DNA of 64,000 nt from Cheilinus undulatus (lineage: Eukaryota > Chordata > Actinopteri > Labriformes > Labridae). Below, piece by piece: positions 44,531 to 57,366 of this stretch (positions within the stretch are counted from its first letter, which is position 1; each line of letters begins with the position of its first letter). The position numbers and the translations under genes are program-made. The stretch is taken from NCBI RefSeq assembly GCF_018320785.1, contig NC_054876.1, forward strand, positions 23,148,212 to 23,212,211, read 5' to 3'. The notes beneath the pieces are model-generated. The model was not told where the DNA came from. It ran no database searches and saw nothing but the letters and a program-made list of their open reading frames with translations.

Positions 44531-45990
44531 TTTTTAACATGTTTCACAAAGTAATGTCAATTAAATACAAATATGCAAGGTGAAATAAGTGATTGATCTC
44601 CCTGTGCATGCGTGGGTTCTCTCTTGTAGAATAAAGACACCTGTGTCTTGAAGGTCCTGTTTAATCGGTACTCCTGGCAACCATTACACCATGAAGACAA
44701 AAGAACACTCCAAGCAACTTAGAGAGAAGGTCACTGAAAAGTCAGGGGATGGATACAAACAGATTTAAGACACTGAACATTTCCAGTTCATTTAAATACG
44801 TCATCAAGAAATGGAAGGAATATGGCACGTGTAACCTTGCATAGCAGATGGATACGCCCATTTCCGTGTTTCTCAATGGCGAATCCATCTTTCAAAGCTC
44901 CCATCTGAACTGTTTGGGCCCGGTTAGAAAGTGGCAGGACCAATCAGCGACGAGGGGCAGTACTTTCAGGCGCGGCGGAGTCGTAACATAAGCAAGCAGC
45001 AACAAGAGGCTGGTGCAGTTATGGAGGGAGACATTAGCGTGGACTTTGATGACATTTCCTCGTCAAAAGAAGAACAAAGAACAGCTTTGAGTTGTTTTCT
45101 TTTCAAAAACAACAACAGTTGTGTACTGACATGTCTACAGTCGCCATGATTCGCGTTATTTAGTTCTTTATGGAGTCTACTCCTTCGGTAGGGGCACAGT
45201 TGCAGCTCGTTAGCGGCACGTCACGTGTTTTGTTGCTTTGATTGGCCCGTAAAGATGTGACAGACAGAACGTTCATCCAAACACCCTCTGCGTTTTTTTT
45301 CAAAGGCTCTGCCCTTTCCCAATCGCTGTCTGTGAGTGGTTTTCCAGCATGCAAGGTGAGCATGTGTAAATCTGCCTGTCCTCACAAACTGGGTGACAGT
45401 GCAAGAAGGAGACCAGTGAGAGAGGCCACCAAGATACCTAGGACTAATCTGAAGGATTTACAAATGCCAGCAGCCGAGATGCGAGAGACTCTGGATACAA
45501 CAACTGTTGCCCTGGTTCTTCACCAGCCAAAAGCTTTAAGGGAGAGTGGCAAAGAGGAAGCCGCTGTTGAGGAAAATGAATTAAATCTCATCTAGTGTTT
45601 GTCAAAAGGCATGAGGGAGACTCCATGGTCAAGTGGAAGAAAGTTCTTTAGTCTGATGAGACCAAAATGGGACTTTTTGGTCACCAGACAAGACACTATG
45701 TTTGGCGGACACCAAAAACTGCACATCACCAAATACACACCATCCCCACTGTGGACCACAGTGGTGGGCACCATCATACTGCGAGGGTGCTTCTTGGCAG
45801 CTGGCCCTAGAAGGCTAAACCATACTTGTTCTGTACAATGGACAAAATAAATTTTTTAAGGTGATGTGTAAGTTAAATGTTCTGGCTGTGTTTTGTAACT
45901 TCCTGGACTTTAAAAAAAACATTTCAACATGTAATAAAGTATTTTGTGATTATTCAAAACCTGAATTTAATTTTCAAAATTATATTAATG
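44530..45990 (+). mobile_element. Tc1-like element split by another insertion
   Basis: Same family as the element at 38700-39830. The plus strand carries transposase remnants before 44834 ('ccatgaagacaaaagaacac', 'catcaagaaatggaaggaat') and after 45362 ('cctcacaaactgggtgacag', then KWKKVL-like and HHQIHTIPTVDHSGG-like parts in broken frames to about 45830). The outer ends are approximate. The middle is interrupted by a 0.5-kb insert (listed separately). Many stops and shifts. Confidence 0.65.
44835..45361 (+). mobile_element. Nonautonomous insert with a helicase-like N-terminal fragment
   Basis: G+C- and CpG-richer than its host element. The ends show 'ccttgcat' (left) and 'atgcaagg' (right). 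The flanks 'acgtgtaa' and 'atgtgtaa' fit a target duplication of 8-10 bp with one change. Inside, an ATG at 45021 after a CpG-rich, CCAAT-bearing leader opens a 42-codon frame, MEGDISVDFDDISSSKEEQR and on to 45149. The piece SSKEEQRTALSCFL resembles the start of RecQ-like helicases that occur in many copies in fish genomes ('KEEQ..AL..F' before the Walker A loop), here cut before the ATPase motifs. The helicase link is inference by eye. Confidence 0.45.
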
Positions 45991-46440
45991 GTTATTGTAT
46001 GAGGTCAAAGGCCACTCATGGCCCATCTGAAGCACTGGCACACACACAAGCAGTACTCTTGAACTGAAGCCTTTTAAGAGCAGAACACAAATTTGTACTG
46101 TTTATTCAATTATGTTATTTTACTCCTAAATAGAACATCTTTGTACAACTACGTTGGGTTCAAATCAGATGAGTTATTGAAACTCTGAGAAAATTGTGTT
46201 TACCTGTGTCTCCGACTAATTTGATCAGAAATCACCTACAAAGGGCAAAAGTTTAAGGACAAAGAAACCATGACAAATTTTTATTTTGTCTTAGTGTCTG
46301 TAGGCTAATCATCTTCTTAGAAGCTGCTCTGACGCATAAGCTCAGTATATCCACCATATTTCCCCTCCATCATTATAATCATTAAACTGAATCAAAATCA
46401 TTGCTCTTGTGTTTGTGCGTCACTTTACTCTAAGTTTTGC
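45991..46440. other. Spacer before clint1
   Basis: AT-rich sequence without exon, RNA gene or recognisable repeat; CpG content rises after 46440. Confidence 0.4.
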
Positions 46441-46682
46441 TCCTTCAGTCCATGCGCGAGGGCACAATTAGACGTCTCAGTGACGTAGGCAGAGAACGAC
46501 GTTTCCGTAGCAACTGGGGCCGGTACGTTAACCGCAGCGGCCACTGTCCGCTGTACTATCGGATATTATTGAGGGGTAGGGGGTGTTGTCGTCGGTAACC
46601 GGATACCACCTCTGTCTTGTGGGGCGTAGAGACACGGGGGCGACGCAGTACCGAGGCGGCAAGCCCGCTGTTCCGTGTGGAG
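46441..46682 (+). promoter_or_regulatory. clint1: Probable clint1 CpG-island promoter and 5' UTR
   Basis: A sharp rise in G+C and CpG, including 'cagtgacgtaggcagagaac' (a CRE-like TGACGT near 46480), 'ccggtacgttaaccgcagcg' and 'gacacgggggcgacgcagta'. No TATA box. It leads directly into the clint1 ATG at 46683. The island continues past the first exon to about 46900. Confidence 0.55.
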
Positions 46683-49600
46683 ATGCTGAATATGTGGAAA
46701 GTCAGAGAGCTGGTGGACAAAGCGTGAGTATCGAGGAGCAGGTGGAGCCGAACCGCTAAGTGGCTTCCGAGCTAACCGGCTAGCATTAGCCAGGCGTCTT
46801 TAGCCGGGCAGCATCAGCAGCTTTTAACGCTGACAGAGGAGAGGATACGGGCCGTGACGTCACGGAGATAGCCCCTCAGCTGGTAGCTCCGACTAGCTGG
46901 CTAGCTGCCAATCTTTAGCCTTGTAGCATAAATATTAATAATTGTTTAACAACGGCATAATTCACTTTACATCTTCTCCCAGTGGTACGGATAAGACAAC
47001 AAAATACAGCAAATTCTGCTGTTCCGAATCAGAACGAAAGCTATCAAGTAAGCTAATTCTGCTAGCAATGCTAGGCTTAGGTTGGCTCTGTGTACTGTTT
47101 AATAGTGCTGCTGCGGAATCACGCCCTGTCCCACCCTGGTAATAACCGCTTCAAGCACCATGCATCCACCTGACCTTATATCCCAGTTAGACGGGCAAGG
47201 AAAGAATGATGCCACCTAAGTGGCAAGATAACTATATGTGGGTGGTGGATTTCTCACCAATTAGCTACCGACTGTGTATCACAGTATAGCTACGCTGCAA
47301 GGAGGCCCATGCCCCCATGGTCCCGGCCAGTAAGGACAACAGAGCTTGTTAGCCAAACAGATAACACAGTGTAGTAGCCCCTGCATGGTGGGGTTTATCT
47401 GAGCTCCATATCACACGTTTTGCTGTGTGCTTATTGTTGCAGTAATGTGTATGCAGTCATTTTAATGCATATTCTTGCCCTCTGTTTCAGTAAGTAGACT
47501 GACTTAAATTATGAAAAAAACAATGCTTAATAAAAACGACTTAGGATTATAAAGTAGAGCAAAAGACAAATTCTTTGTACAAACAACAGCATGAATAAAT
47601 ACTACACCAGTCATCTCCGATTTAATATTTAGGGCACAGCATGTCATGTGGGAATTTGATTTAGGCTACTGTTCTGAAGGCTATGTTTCAGGTATCTTTA
47701 ATAAAACTACATTATGAGTATGATGTCAGTATCAGTAGATACTGGCTTAAAAAGTGAATTACAGGTATCAGCAGATATGAACATTTCTGCTGGTATTTAA
47801 AACAGATATTTTGGCTATTCAAATCTGCCTAAATCAAGTATTGGCTGAAAGAACACATAATTTAGTGGAGCTTTAGGTTTGACCAACAGACCTATGTCAG
47901 CTAAAGTATTTTCTCTATTCATTGTTATTCCTTACACTTTAAAGTGTGTTTTTTGAAATTTGTTCATGCTTAAAGTTTAAATTGTGTTAGGGACTTAAAT
48001 TTTAGATCTGAACCATATTTAAATATCGATATCAGCTAAATGAATTCTAAAATACCGGATACAGGCAAAAATCCAATATTGTACATTACTAAACAAAGCA
48101 TGTATCTAAGTAGCTTTACAAAAATTAGTTTAATCAATCTAACAAACCCATAGTTGAATTATAAGGAAAATACAGAGGTTTATTGCCTTGTGGGTTTTCA
48201 CATTCTTGAAGCTTAATGCTGAGTTAAGTTTTAATATTGAAAGACCTACATAATAAAAACTGTCAGTCAATTGTTGGATACAAAACAGAAATTGATATAA
48301 ATATGTTTAAATACCTGACAATGATAATATGTTTAGTATTGAAAACAAACGTTTAAAGGTTCAGGTGTTTAAACTTCTAACAGATAAACACTGGTGTGTA
48401 GTGAAGGTTGAGTTAAAACTAGTTATTGATACATCATTTCTTTTTACCAATTCCACTGCCTGGAATCTAAGGAATTATTATTATTAATTTTTCAACAACT
48501 GGGTGATTGTTTACCTAAGCTACGTAAGCCCTAAGGAGACATTTATTGATACATTTTACTCTCCTTACCTACCTGTATACCTATTTTCTTTTTCGAGATG
48601 ATTATGTGTTATTTTATTTTGTTGAAAAAGCACCGAGGAATAAGCTGAACTTATTAGTGTGGCCAGAGGCTTGCTTGGCATATGATGGTCAGGCCAAGTT
48701 TTTTTCTATATTGCCAGATAATTATCCTAAAAATGAGAAAGTAATGAGATCAGTTATTAGTTACTATGGTATAAACAAGCATCGTTATTATAACTTAACC
48801 TAAAAAATAAGTTATGGTCTTGGGAAAAAAACTAGAGAGATGCTGGATACATAAAATGTATGGATGTTTGTCTTCTTAAACTGAATCTGTATTTACTTTT
48901 ATCTTGCACTGTATTACTTTTCTAATATTTGATTCATTAATTTATTAATGTAGAGGGTTATTTTAACTTTAGTAAAGTATGTGTGTTATCTGTTAGTTTG
49001 CAGCTAGTGCTGACAGTAAAAGAACCAAAGACTGATGTACTCAGTTCAGGTGTCACTTCGTAAGGTACATCTGCAGATATCTTCTACAACTCATTACAGT
49101 TGGATTGTGACAGATCTTATAGTCATACGTTAATTTTATTGACAATGTTGGAGAGAAATGCATTTGTTCTGTCCCTTAATGATGTTGTTAAAAGTATCTC
49201 TGAGCTGGTCTGCATTGCATGAAAGGATGACTCTTACAGCCAGTCACCATGTTATTATATTGTCGTTTTGTGTTCTTTAACTGTACCTTCTTCTAACTAT
49301 TTTGGTCTTTCCTTGAATTTTTGTACATAAGTGGGGCGATTGACAGTTTGAAGTTTTAGATTTATGTGGATTGAATGTGCAGTTTTGATAGCAAGCTTGT
49401 AAACAAGGCTGACTTCAGGCTTTCATTAGATACAGACTGTGTGGGTGCTGTATTAGCAATCATACTGTACTGTACAGTCTTTACTGCAATAAGTTTAACA
49501 TAAAAAACAGATTGCACTGTGAAAAGCAGAATGAAGTTTTTGCTGGAGGATGAGTTTAAAATTGTGTGTATTACTTTGTCTGCTGTTTGAGATGCTTCAT

Positions 49601-52600
49601 TTTTCACCTTTGAAGGACCAATTATATCTGGTTGGTGAGGGAAAAAGAGTACATAATGATATGGCATTGCAGAAAGATTAATGACAAGGGTAAGAAATGT
49701 GACAAGAAGAAGTATAACGTCGTAGCACAGACAGAGAGCTTTAAGAGCTTTAGAAGAAGTAATAGACACCAGATCCCATCAGTTGGTTGTGCCTGGCTGG
49801 GCAAGATGAATACACTCTATTATTGATCTACCTCAACTGAGCTGGCAATGATCGCCTTGCTTTTACTGTAGATTAAGAGCCATGCTATTAGAGAGCTCTT
49901 GCTATCTTGTGTGCTAACAGTAGCACAGTGTTTCCTGAAAGGGGTCTCTAAAACAAGCAATGCCCTTAAACAGACTCAACACACAAGGCAGCAGGTGAGC
50001 CCACAAAAACAAGAGTGAAGGAAGTTGGCTGTGTTTAACTCACTGTCTTAGACGCAGAGATATTTACACAGTACATCCTGCCCAGCTCGATTTAATGCAT
50101 ATTTTTTCAGAGTGTATATTTGAACAGATGGATGCCAGTTCTCAGAAGAGCAGTGGACAGCTCTTGAAGAAAAAAATATTTTTTTAGGGATTAACCATTG
50201 AATTTAAACTGTTTTTGTGTTAACAGCACCAATGTGGTTATGAACTACTCAGAGATCGAGTCCAAGGTGAGAGAGGCCACCAATGATGACCCCTGGGGAC
50301 CCTCTGGACAGCTGATGGGAGAAATAGCCAAGTATGTGTTTAGTGTATAGTCATAAGCATGTAATGAAGTATTTACCAAGAAGAACACAAACTGTTTTTA
50401 TCATCACACACAGTGTTTGATGAAGGAAAAATAGGTGTCCTTCTTAACTATCTTTATCAACTTAATTTTGATCTAACTCTGACACACCTGAGGGGTTTTA
50501 TTTAGGATTGTTTTTTTGTATATCTTTGTAGATCTACCTTTATGTATGAGCAGTTCCCAGAGGTGATGAACATGTTGTGGACCAGGATGCTAAAAGACAA
50601 CAAGAAGAACTGGAGACGAGTCTATAAGGTATGCTGATGCTCTGTTTGGTAGGTAGGTTGCTCCCTAAAAGTAAAGACTCCAGTCATCATTTTATCACAG
50701 TTTTCATCAAAATTTCTGCATTTATCTCATTGTATTCAGAATAGACCTATAATTTATTAGAACAGCAGGCTGTGAACTTAACAAATGTCCAAAAACAAGC
50801 TGTGATGGAAGGGAAGAAGAGTTATAGAATTGTGCTTCTTCAAGCTGAGTTCATCTCTCTGTGCCTGTATCATTGAATGAGTGTGTTGGAATAATTTCAG
50901 GTGCAGAGGAGTAGTTTGATTCTCAGTTCTCACAGTTCCTTCCTTAATCCACCCTTAGTCCTGTATATTTAGTGCAAAGATCAGAGCTGCTCATTTCAGC
51001 TGCAGTCCTGCCCACATAATCACATAAGAGTGATTTATAGAGATTATAAATTATGCAAGAGCCACTGAACAATGTGTTTAGATTTTATGGTCAGTTAGGC
51101 AGAAAAAAGATGTTTAACTTCATCCACAGTTAAGTGACATACAATAGATTTTTTTTTTTTAATTTATGCTTTACTCACTCTTTTTTTTTTTCTGTCTCTT
51201 TGCAAGGCACTACTGCTGCTGGCCTATCTGATAAGGAACGGGTCTGAAAGAGTAGTAACTAGTGCCAGAGAACACATCTACGACCTGAGATCTCTAGAAA
51301 ACTACCACTTCATTGGTGAGTCTCTCAATTACAACGTGGTTACTGCTTCACTGGTAAAAAATTTACCTTTTTTCCATGTTTCTTTTGCACTTCAGACATC
51401 TCACACACCTTACTGTAAAGATCATGAAGTACCTAAAAGAAAGATTGTTCAATGTCTGTGAAGCATGTGTACGGGGTACTCGTCAAATATTTTGATTGTG
51501 ATTTATAGTTGTCTGTTTGTGTCTGTCCAGATGAGAATGGTAAGGATCAGGGAATCAATGTGCGTCAGAAGGTGAAAGAGATGGTGGAGTTTGTACAGGA
51601 CGATGACAGACTGAGAGAGGAGAGGAAGAAAGCCAAGAAGAACAAAGATAAATACATCGGAGTCTCCTCTGACAGTATGGGTGGAGGAGGCATTAAGAAC
51701 TGTAAGTCATTTATTCACTGTATCTCCTTTTACAGCTGAGGTCAAATGTGGATTAAAAAGCTCATACCACTTCCCAAACCTTTAAGAAATACATGCACTG
51801 GGGAAAGGATATCATATCTTGCAAACTTTTCAAATTAATACCAACATTTATATAGCCTGTTTAAATAAGAAACCTGAAAAATTTGGTTTAGTGATGGGTT
51901 CAATTTACTGTCCATAAATTTAACTACAAATCCATTAACTGCATGGTTTCAAAGGTCCCATAATCCAGAAAAATGGAAATTTAAGGTGACTTCTTGATAA
52001 TGCTTCCTGTCTTACTTTACTTTATTATCTCATTTAGTTTAACAAGGTTGTCACACTCTTATCTGTCCCTGTTTTTTCAGCTACTGAGTTGGATCGAAAC
52101 AAGTGGGATGAGGACTGGGACAAGAGCAGAGGAGCTTTCCCCTTCAGTGAGAAGCTCGGAGAGATCAGTGACAAGATTGGTAGCACCATCGACGACACAC
52201 TCAATAAATTTAGAAAGAAGGAGCGGGACGACTCGCCTGACAGAATCAGGTAAATGTACCCACAGGCATACTTCTTTTTAAATTAATGTTGTCCATGTTT
52301 ACGCTACTATGTCTAAACTTACACCAAAAAGTTGTTGTCAAATGTCAAGGGGATCTCTGTGAAAGTCTCTGAGCACTTTAGTTGTTATGGTTGCAGTGTA
52401 GCTATTGTAATTGCTAATTTTCAAAGCATCCTTTTTAAACTCGGAACCAGTCAAATAAAATGAAAAATGACTCCATAAAACAAAGTAAAGAGTCCATCCT
52501 TTCTCATCACACCATTATTTGACTCTGTAGTTGTTTTCAACAAGCATGCAGATTTTTAAGCAAAAGTACAAAACATCAAAAACGCAATAATGCACAATAA

Positions 52601-55600
52601 AAAAAAATACTGTTTTAAAGTGAATAAGAGCTCATCATATACCATGAATTTAATAGATTCTGCCTGTACAGGTCATGATTTACACACGGCTGCATTGGCC
52701 AGTATACAGTAGGGCTGAGCAGTAAATCAAGTTTTATTTATGATTACTATTTGGATTTCTGTAATCATGAAAACAAGATAATCGGGGCTCAACGATTATT
52801 GTGCCACATAGATGATGTCTTCTGCTCATTAAGTCCCAATCAACTTTTTTTCCCCTTCACCTTAGTAAATAAGCGCACATGAGGTCAGATATATGCTGTA
52901 AATTACACCGTGTGGACTAGAACAAGTGATCCTGTCAATCAATATTGTTATAAATTAATAATATGATCAGAAGATATTCTGTAGGTCATATGCCAAACAG
53001 TTATTGTGCTGTGATCAAGGAAATTATATTATTAAAGGCAGGTGTATGCTAATTGTTCCTGAGTCAGCTTTTATTTTAGTACAACATAATGAGGATAAAG
53101 ATAATTAATAATGCTTCATAAAGCTTGTCATGTTATTTTTAAGATGATACAGACTATCAGAAGGGTGCAATGAAGAACCTGTCACAGATTAAGCTGGGTT
53201 TTTTTTTAGTGTTTTTTTAAAACCTGAATTACCAATCCATTGGTCTTTGTGTGGAAGTAATTTCTGTCGACAAAGTTTTTCCTTGATTGACTACAGCCCT
53301 AGTAAAATCATTTAGTAATTGGTTTAATAATCTTGATCTCAATATCTATCAAAATAATCCATTATAATGCGTAGAAGTAGAGGTAACAAAAGCCAGGTGA
53401 GATATCCTGTTTTTGTTGGACAAAAAGAATTAGCTGATCAATCATGTGACCTGAGTGTTTATCTTTGTGGAAGCTTGTTTTAATCTTTTTCAAGTGTTTA
53501 AAATTTTCGACTTAAAAACTTGTGACTACATGATTATGTTTATGTTATCAAGATTAGAGCCGTGTCTATGAAATCTTTAATCACTGTTCTCGAAATAGCC
53601 ATTACACAATCAACCCACGCAGACATACATTAACTGCGAAGCAATGAAAGGGTCATTCGTAAAATCTCCTGAGTGCTTCTTCTCATACATCTCTTGTCTT
53701 GTTGCCATAGTGACAACGAGGAGGACAGAGCATCAAGAAATGGAAGGCAGGAAACCCTTGAATTTAAAGATGAGGAAGAAACTGTCACAACAAAGAGCAT
53801 TCAGATCACACAAGCTACTGAAACCACAACCACCACCACGCGGAAACGGAGTGGAGCAACGAGCAGTAAAACTCTGGATCTGGGTGCTGCAGCCCACTAC
53901 ACGGGAGACAAAAGCCCCGAGGAGAAGGTTCTCACACACTCAGGCTGTACCAAAATGTGAGACACAGTTTCTGTTTGGTAGTAGGTGTTTAATCTCTGTC
54001 TTTACTTTTGTCTTTAGTCTTCAGTTAGACAGTCCTCAAGTAGCGGATTGGCTGACCTGTTAGTCATCGATCCTTCATCCAATCAGAATACTACAACAGG
54101 TAACAAAAGTTTATTTATTTTTTAAATTTTGTTACAAAGAAGAGTGTAGGCAAAAGAGGTTATTGTAAAGTGTTGTCATTTACAGGTTGTGTCAGCCCTT
54201 AGATTTTTGCTTTTGTATGAAAACTTGTCCTGCTTACAGGTGGCAGTTCGGACCTCATTGGTGGCTTTGCTGACTTCTCCTCTCCTGCTGCCTCTGCCAG
54301 CCTCCCAACTTCTACCGGTAAACTTGTTCTGTTTCCTCTTAGCTGCCTCTGTAGCAATCTCAGGTTGTTCTGACAACTGAAATACATGCTTCTCCTGTGT
54401 TTTATGTTGTGTATGTCCTAGGCACCTTATGCTTCGATATCTAATTAAAGGCATTATTGTTTGGCTATTACAGGGGATGCACAATGTTATAAGCATGATT
54501 TCGTCATTGGTAGATACTAGCTTAAAAAGTTAATTATTGGTGTTAATATGAAGATTTCTGCCAATATTCAGGCAAAAAAAATCTGCCTGGACTCACAGAC
54601 CAACATCAGCTGATGTCCTTTTCTTTGTTTAGAATTATTCCTTACACTTTAAAGTGTGTTTGGAGGACTAAAATTTATTTTGTTCCTCTTCACCCTTTAA
54701 ATTGTGTGTTTTAAGGACTGAAGTTTCAGGTTAGTTTTCCAAATATTGTGCATTGCAGGTTTAGTGCATCCAGTTTGCATTAACTGTAAATTGACCACAA
54801 GTTCTTTATAGTAAAAAGTTTGAATAAAGGGTGTGGAATGACAGCAGTTTTGATTTCTGTTGATTGTCAGATCCATCAGGGGGAATTCCTGCTTTTGCAA
54901 ACATGCACACCTGTTTTCATAGTTATTAAACATGAATTCATATTTTGCTTCTTAAAATAAATTATTATATTGCTCCCTTTCAAGCTCATGACAAAGAAAG
55001 ATTTTTAGCAATTAGAAGCAGGCAGGGCCCCAAGACAAATGTGAAGGGCTGTGAGTGCTGACCTAATATCTCTTTCAGTGCTCTGATAAGGTCTTTTACT
55101 GTATGTAATTTTTTTCTGTTTGTTACAGACTCCAAGATAATGTTTTAATCATAACTTAACATATAGCTGCTCTCTTGTGTCCAGCTGCTGCATCATCTAA
55201 TGGAAATGGTGAATTTGGAGACTGGAATGCATTCTCAACCAATCAGCCAGCCTCGTCTAGCTCTGGTCCCTCCCAGCAGGTCAATGATCTGTTTGGCAGC
55301 ATCCCGTCACCTTCGGCCCCTGTCTCTAACCCTGCGCCTGTCCCGCCCTCCGCTGAGCTCTTTGACCTGATGGGCGGAGTTAACCACCAGCTGACCAACC
55401 AGCATACAACACTGAGTGCCTCTCAGAGCATGACTTTCTCTCTGGGAGGGACAACGCCGGGACCGTCTGTTACTTTGCCTACCATGCCCCTTTCTCGCTC
55501 ACAGCAGGTAGGTGTGGCACAAATCAAATGATGGCCTTGTCAAAGAATAAACAGCTTGTTTGTTTGTAGTGTGTTATCTCATCAGATTAATTGTCTAAAC

Positions 55601-57366
55601 TGATAGATAATATCTATAAAGATGAAGACATTGACACTCTTCATTGCTGCCATCTCCTAGTATCGTTCTTATTTTCATTCATGGTTTGGAGAAGGGTCTC
55701 AGTGTATTTGTCAAAATATAACAAACTGGTAAACTATTTCAGAGCTTGGGAGGCATGACATCCCAGCAGCCTTTGGGACAACAGCAGAAGGGAGTTGGAG
55801 GTCAGGGATCATTGGGGTCAACATGGTCGGATCCCTCTGTCAACATCAGCCTGGACTTCCTATCAGCTGGCCTCAATCCCACAAAGACACCTCCTACACT
55901 CAACAACATCATTCAGCAACAAGGTAACATTTTCCAGACTGTGGCTTCAATCCTTTACATTTTTTAAAATTCATTAGTGCTGCACAATTTGGTAATAAAT
56001 GTGCGATTGCAATTATACTTGACAATATTGTGATTTGCAATTGCAAAAGCTGAGAAAGCTGAGACCTTTCTCAGTCAAAATAAAGTGTTATTTTTTAATG
56101 ATAAGACAAAGCCTCTTTAAAAACATTAATCTTTTAAAATAGTTGATGACAATACAACAGAACTCACTAAGAATATGCTTTTATCAAAGAGGATGCCAAA
56201 TATAGAGATTGTTAAAGCTAAAGATTTATTTCAGTGTTTCTGACAACCGAATACTCAACTGTGAATAATCAAGCTGAGTGCATAGCCACAGATAAGCAGT
56301 GGAGTGAGGTTAAGGCCAAGGCTGCTTTTTCAGAATGCATCCTGATTATTGTGATCTGAAGAACCCAGAACTCTGAGTCAATAAAACTGAAGAATTTATT
56401 TACTCATCTACATTAAACATCAACACTGACATATGCTGCCACAAAATTAAATGAAAAAAATCACCCTTTTCTGTTGCTTATTAAGGACCAAGTCATGTAC
56501 AATAATTAACTAAATATTGATATAAATTGTCATATAAATCTGAAAGTACAGAGAAAAACCTGAATAAATGTGAAACATAAATATCAGCAAACTCCTGGTT
56601 TTGATTGCTACCACTTTTTTTATTGATATCTCCTGTATAAAGAATATTGAAACAAGTTTTCATGTCCCAAAGTGTAATAATGATTTGATTTAGTTACCCC
56701 TCGTTAACTGGTTCATGCTGATTCAAAACAATTCAATGAAGATTTAGATCAATGAAGTAAAGTGATTTGATGGAACAGGTGTACATCAAACATTTTCAAC
56801 ATTCAGTATTTATACACATTACATTTACACATTTACATTAATCGGTTTGATTATCTGACAAAAATACTGGCCTGTAACACATTTTAACACAATATATGGC
56901 TCTATAACCACTTTACTTGGAGAGAATGTTTTAAATCCTTCCTGCCTTTTTTTTTCATGTCTATCCAGGTGTGCCTCCTGTCAACCTGCTGGCTCAGAAC
57001 TTTGGAGGGCTAAACCTCAGCTCCCCACCACACGTAACACCCATCAGACCACCAGCCAATCCCATGATGGCAAGCAATGCCATGACAATGGGCATGCCTG
57101 CATCCATGGCAACTGGTATGCCTGCTTCTTTGGCAGCGAGTATGCCCCCGTCTATGAACACAGGGACCATGGGAATTCCTGTAAACCAAGGCATGATGGG
57201 AATGAACATGAGCATGAATATGGGCATGGCTGCTCCAGTGATGATGGGTGGCATGGCTGGCATGGGAGTGCCAGGAGTAGGGATGGGCCTTGCACATTCA
57301 ATCGCCCCAGCCGTGATTCCACCCAAACAAGATGCCTTTGCTAACTTCGGCAGTTTTGGGAAATGA
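46683..57366 (+). CDS. clint1: clint1: clathrin interactor 1 (epsinR)
   Basis: Twelve exons: 46683-46723, 50227-50331, 50532-50628, 51207-51315, 51531-51701, 52081-52249, 53711-53956, 54029-54099, 54240-54317, 55185-55507, 55743-55923 and 56969-57366. Together 662 residues plus TGA (human 625). The ENTH domain fills about residues 1-150 and is almost identical to human: MLNMWKVRELVDKATNVVMN, NDDPWGPSGQLMGEIAK, YLIRNGSERVVTSAREHIYD, DDDRLREERKKAKKNKDKY. It binds phosphoinositide and SNAREs on TGN/endosome membranes. The unstructured tail has FSEKLGEISDKIGSTIDD, a Thr-rich stretch, LDLGAAAHYTGDK, short clathrin/adaptor motifs such as GDWNAF and ELFDLMGG, STWSDPSVNISLD, a Met/Gly-rich low-complexity block and the ending KQDAFANFGSFGK. 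The exon 7-8 join needs the third of three close AGs (see findings). Poly(A) signals at 57593 and 57710. The a or b teleost copy was not resolved. Confidence 0.96.
47705..48090. repeat. Three-copy interspersed repeat, copy 2
   Basis: In clint1 intron 1. It shares with the copy at 54472-54760 the ordered landmarks 'agatactggcttaaaaagt', 'gaccaacagaccta' and 'ttccttacactttaaagtgt'. It ends near 'ggcaaaaatccaatattgta', suggesting a terminal inverted repeat with the start of copy 3 ('atgcacaatgttat'). Confidence 0.55.
52710..53302. repeat. hAT-like nonautonomous element in clint1 intron 6
   Basis: The ends are 'tagggctgagcag' and 'gactacagcccta', an 8-bp TAGGGCTG/CAGCCCTA inverted pair. It is the uninterrupted relative of the nested copy at 31954-33790, sharing 'gtgctgtgatca', 'cataatgaggataaagataa' and 'cagaagggtgcaatga'. 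No coding content. Confidence 0.55.
54472..54760. repeat. Three-copy interspersed repeat, copy 3
   Basis: In clint1 intron 9. Begins 'aggggatgcacaatgttata' and contains 'agatactagcttaaaaagtt', 'cagaccaacatcagctgat' and 'ttccttacactttaaagtgt', in the same order as copy 2. Confidence 0.55.
55976..56350. repeat. Possible hAT-like repeat in clint1 intron 11
   Basis: The opening 'gtgctgcacaatttggtaat' with 'gcgattgcaattatac' and 'aatattgtgatttgcaattg' resembles the 'ggctgcacgat' class of hAT-like short elements. The right end is not clear. The rest of the intron to 56968 is AT-rich without recognisable content. Confidence 0.35.

Noticed and set aside
48546-48803. 85-codon plus-strand frame in clint1 intron 1
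   Set aside because: AT-rich, no recognised motif, no credible splice borders.
53644-54063. 139-codon plus-strand frame over clint1 exon 7 and intron 7
   Set aside because: It is a shifted frame of the real exon running into the intron, with no family similarity; the clint1 frame through 53711-53956 matches human CLINT1.
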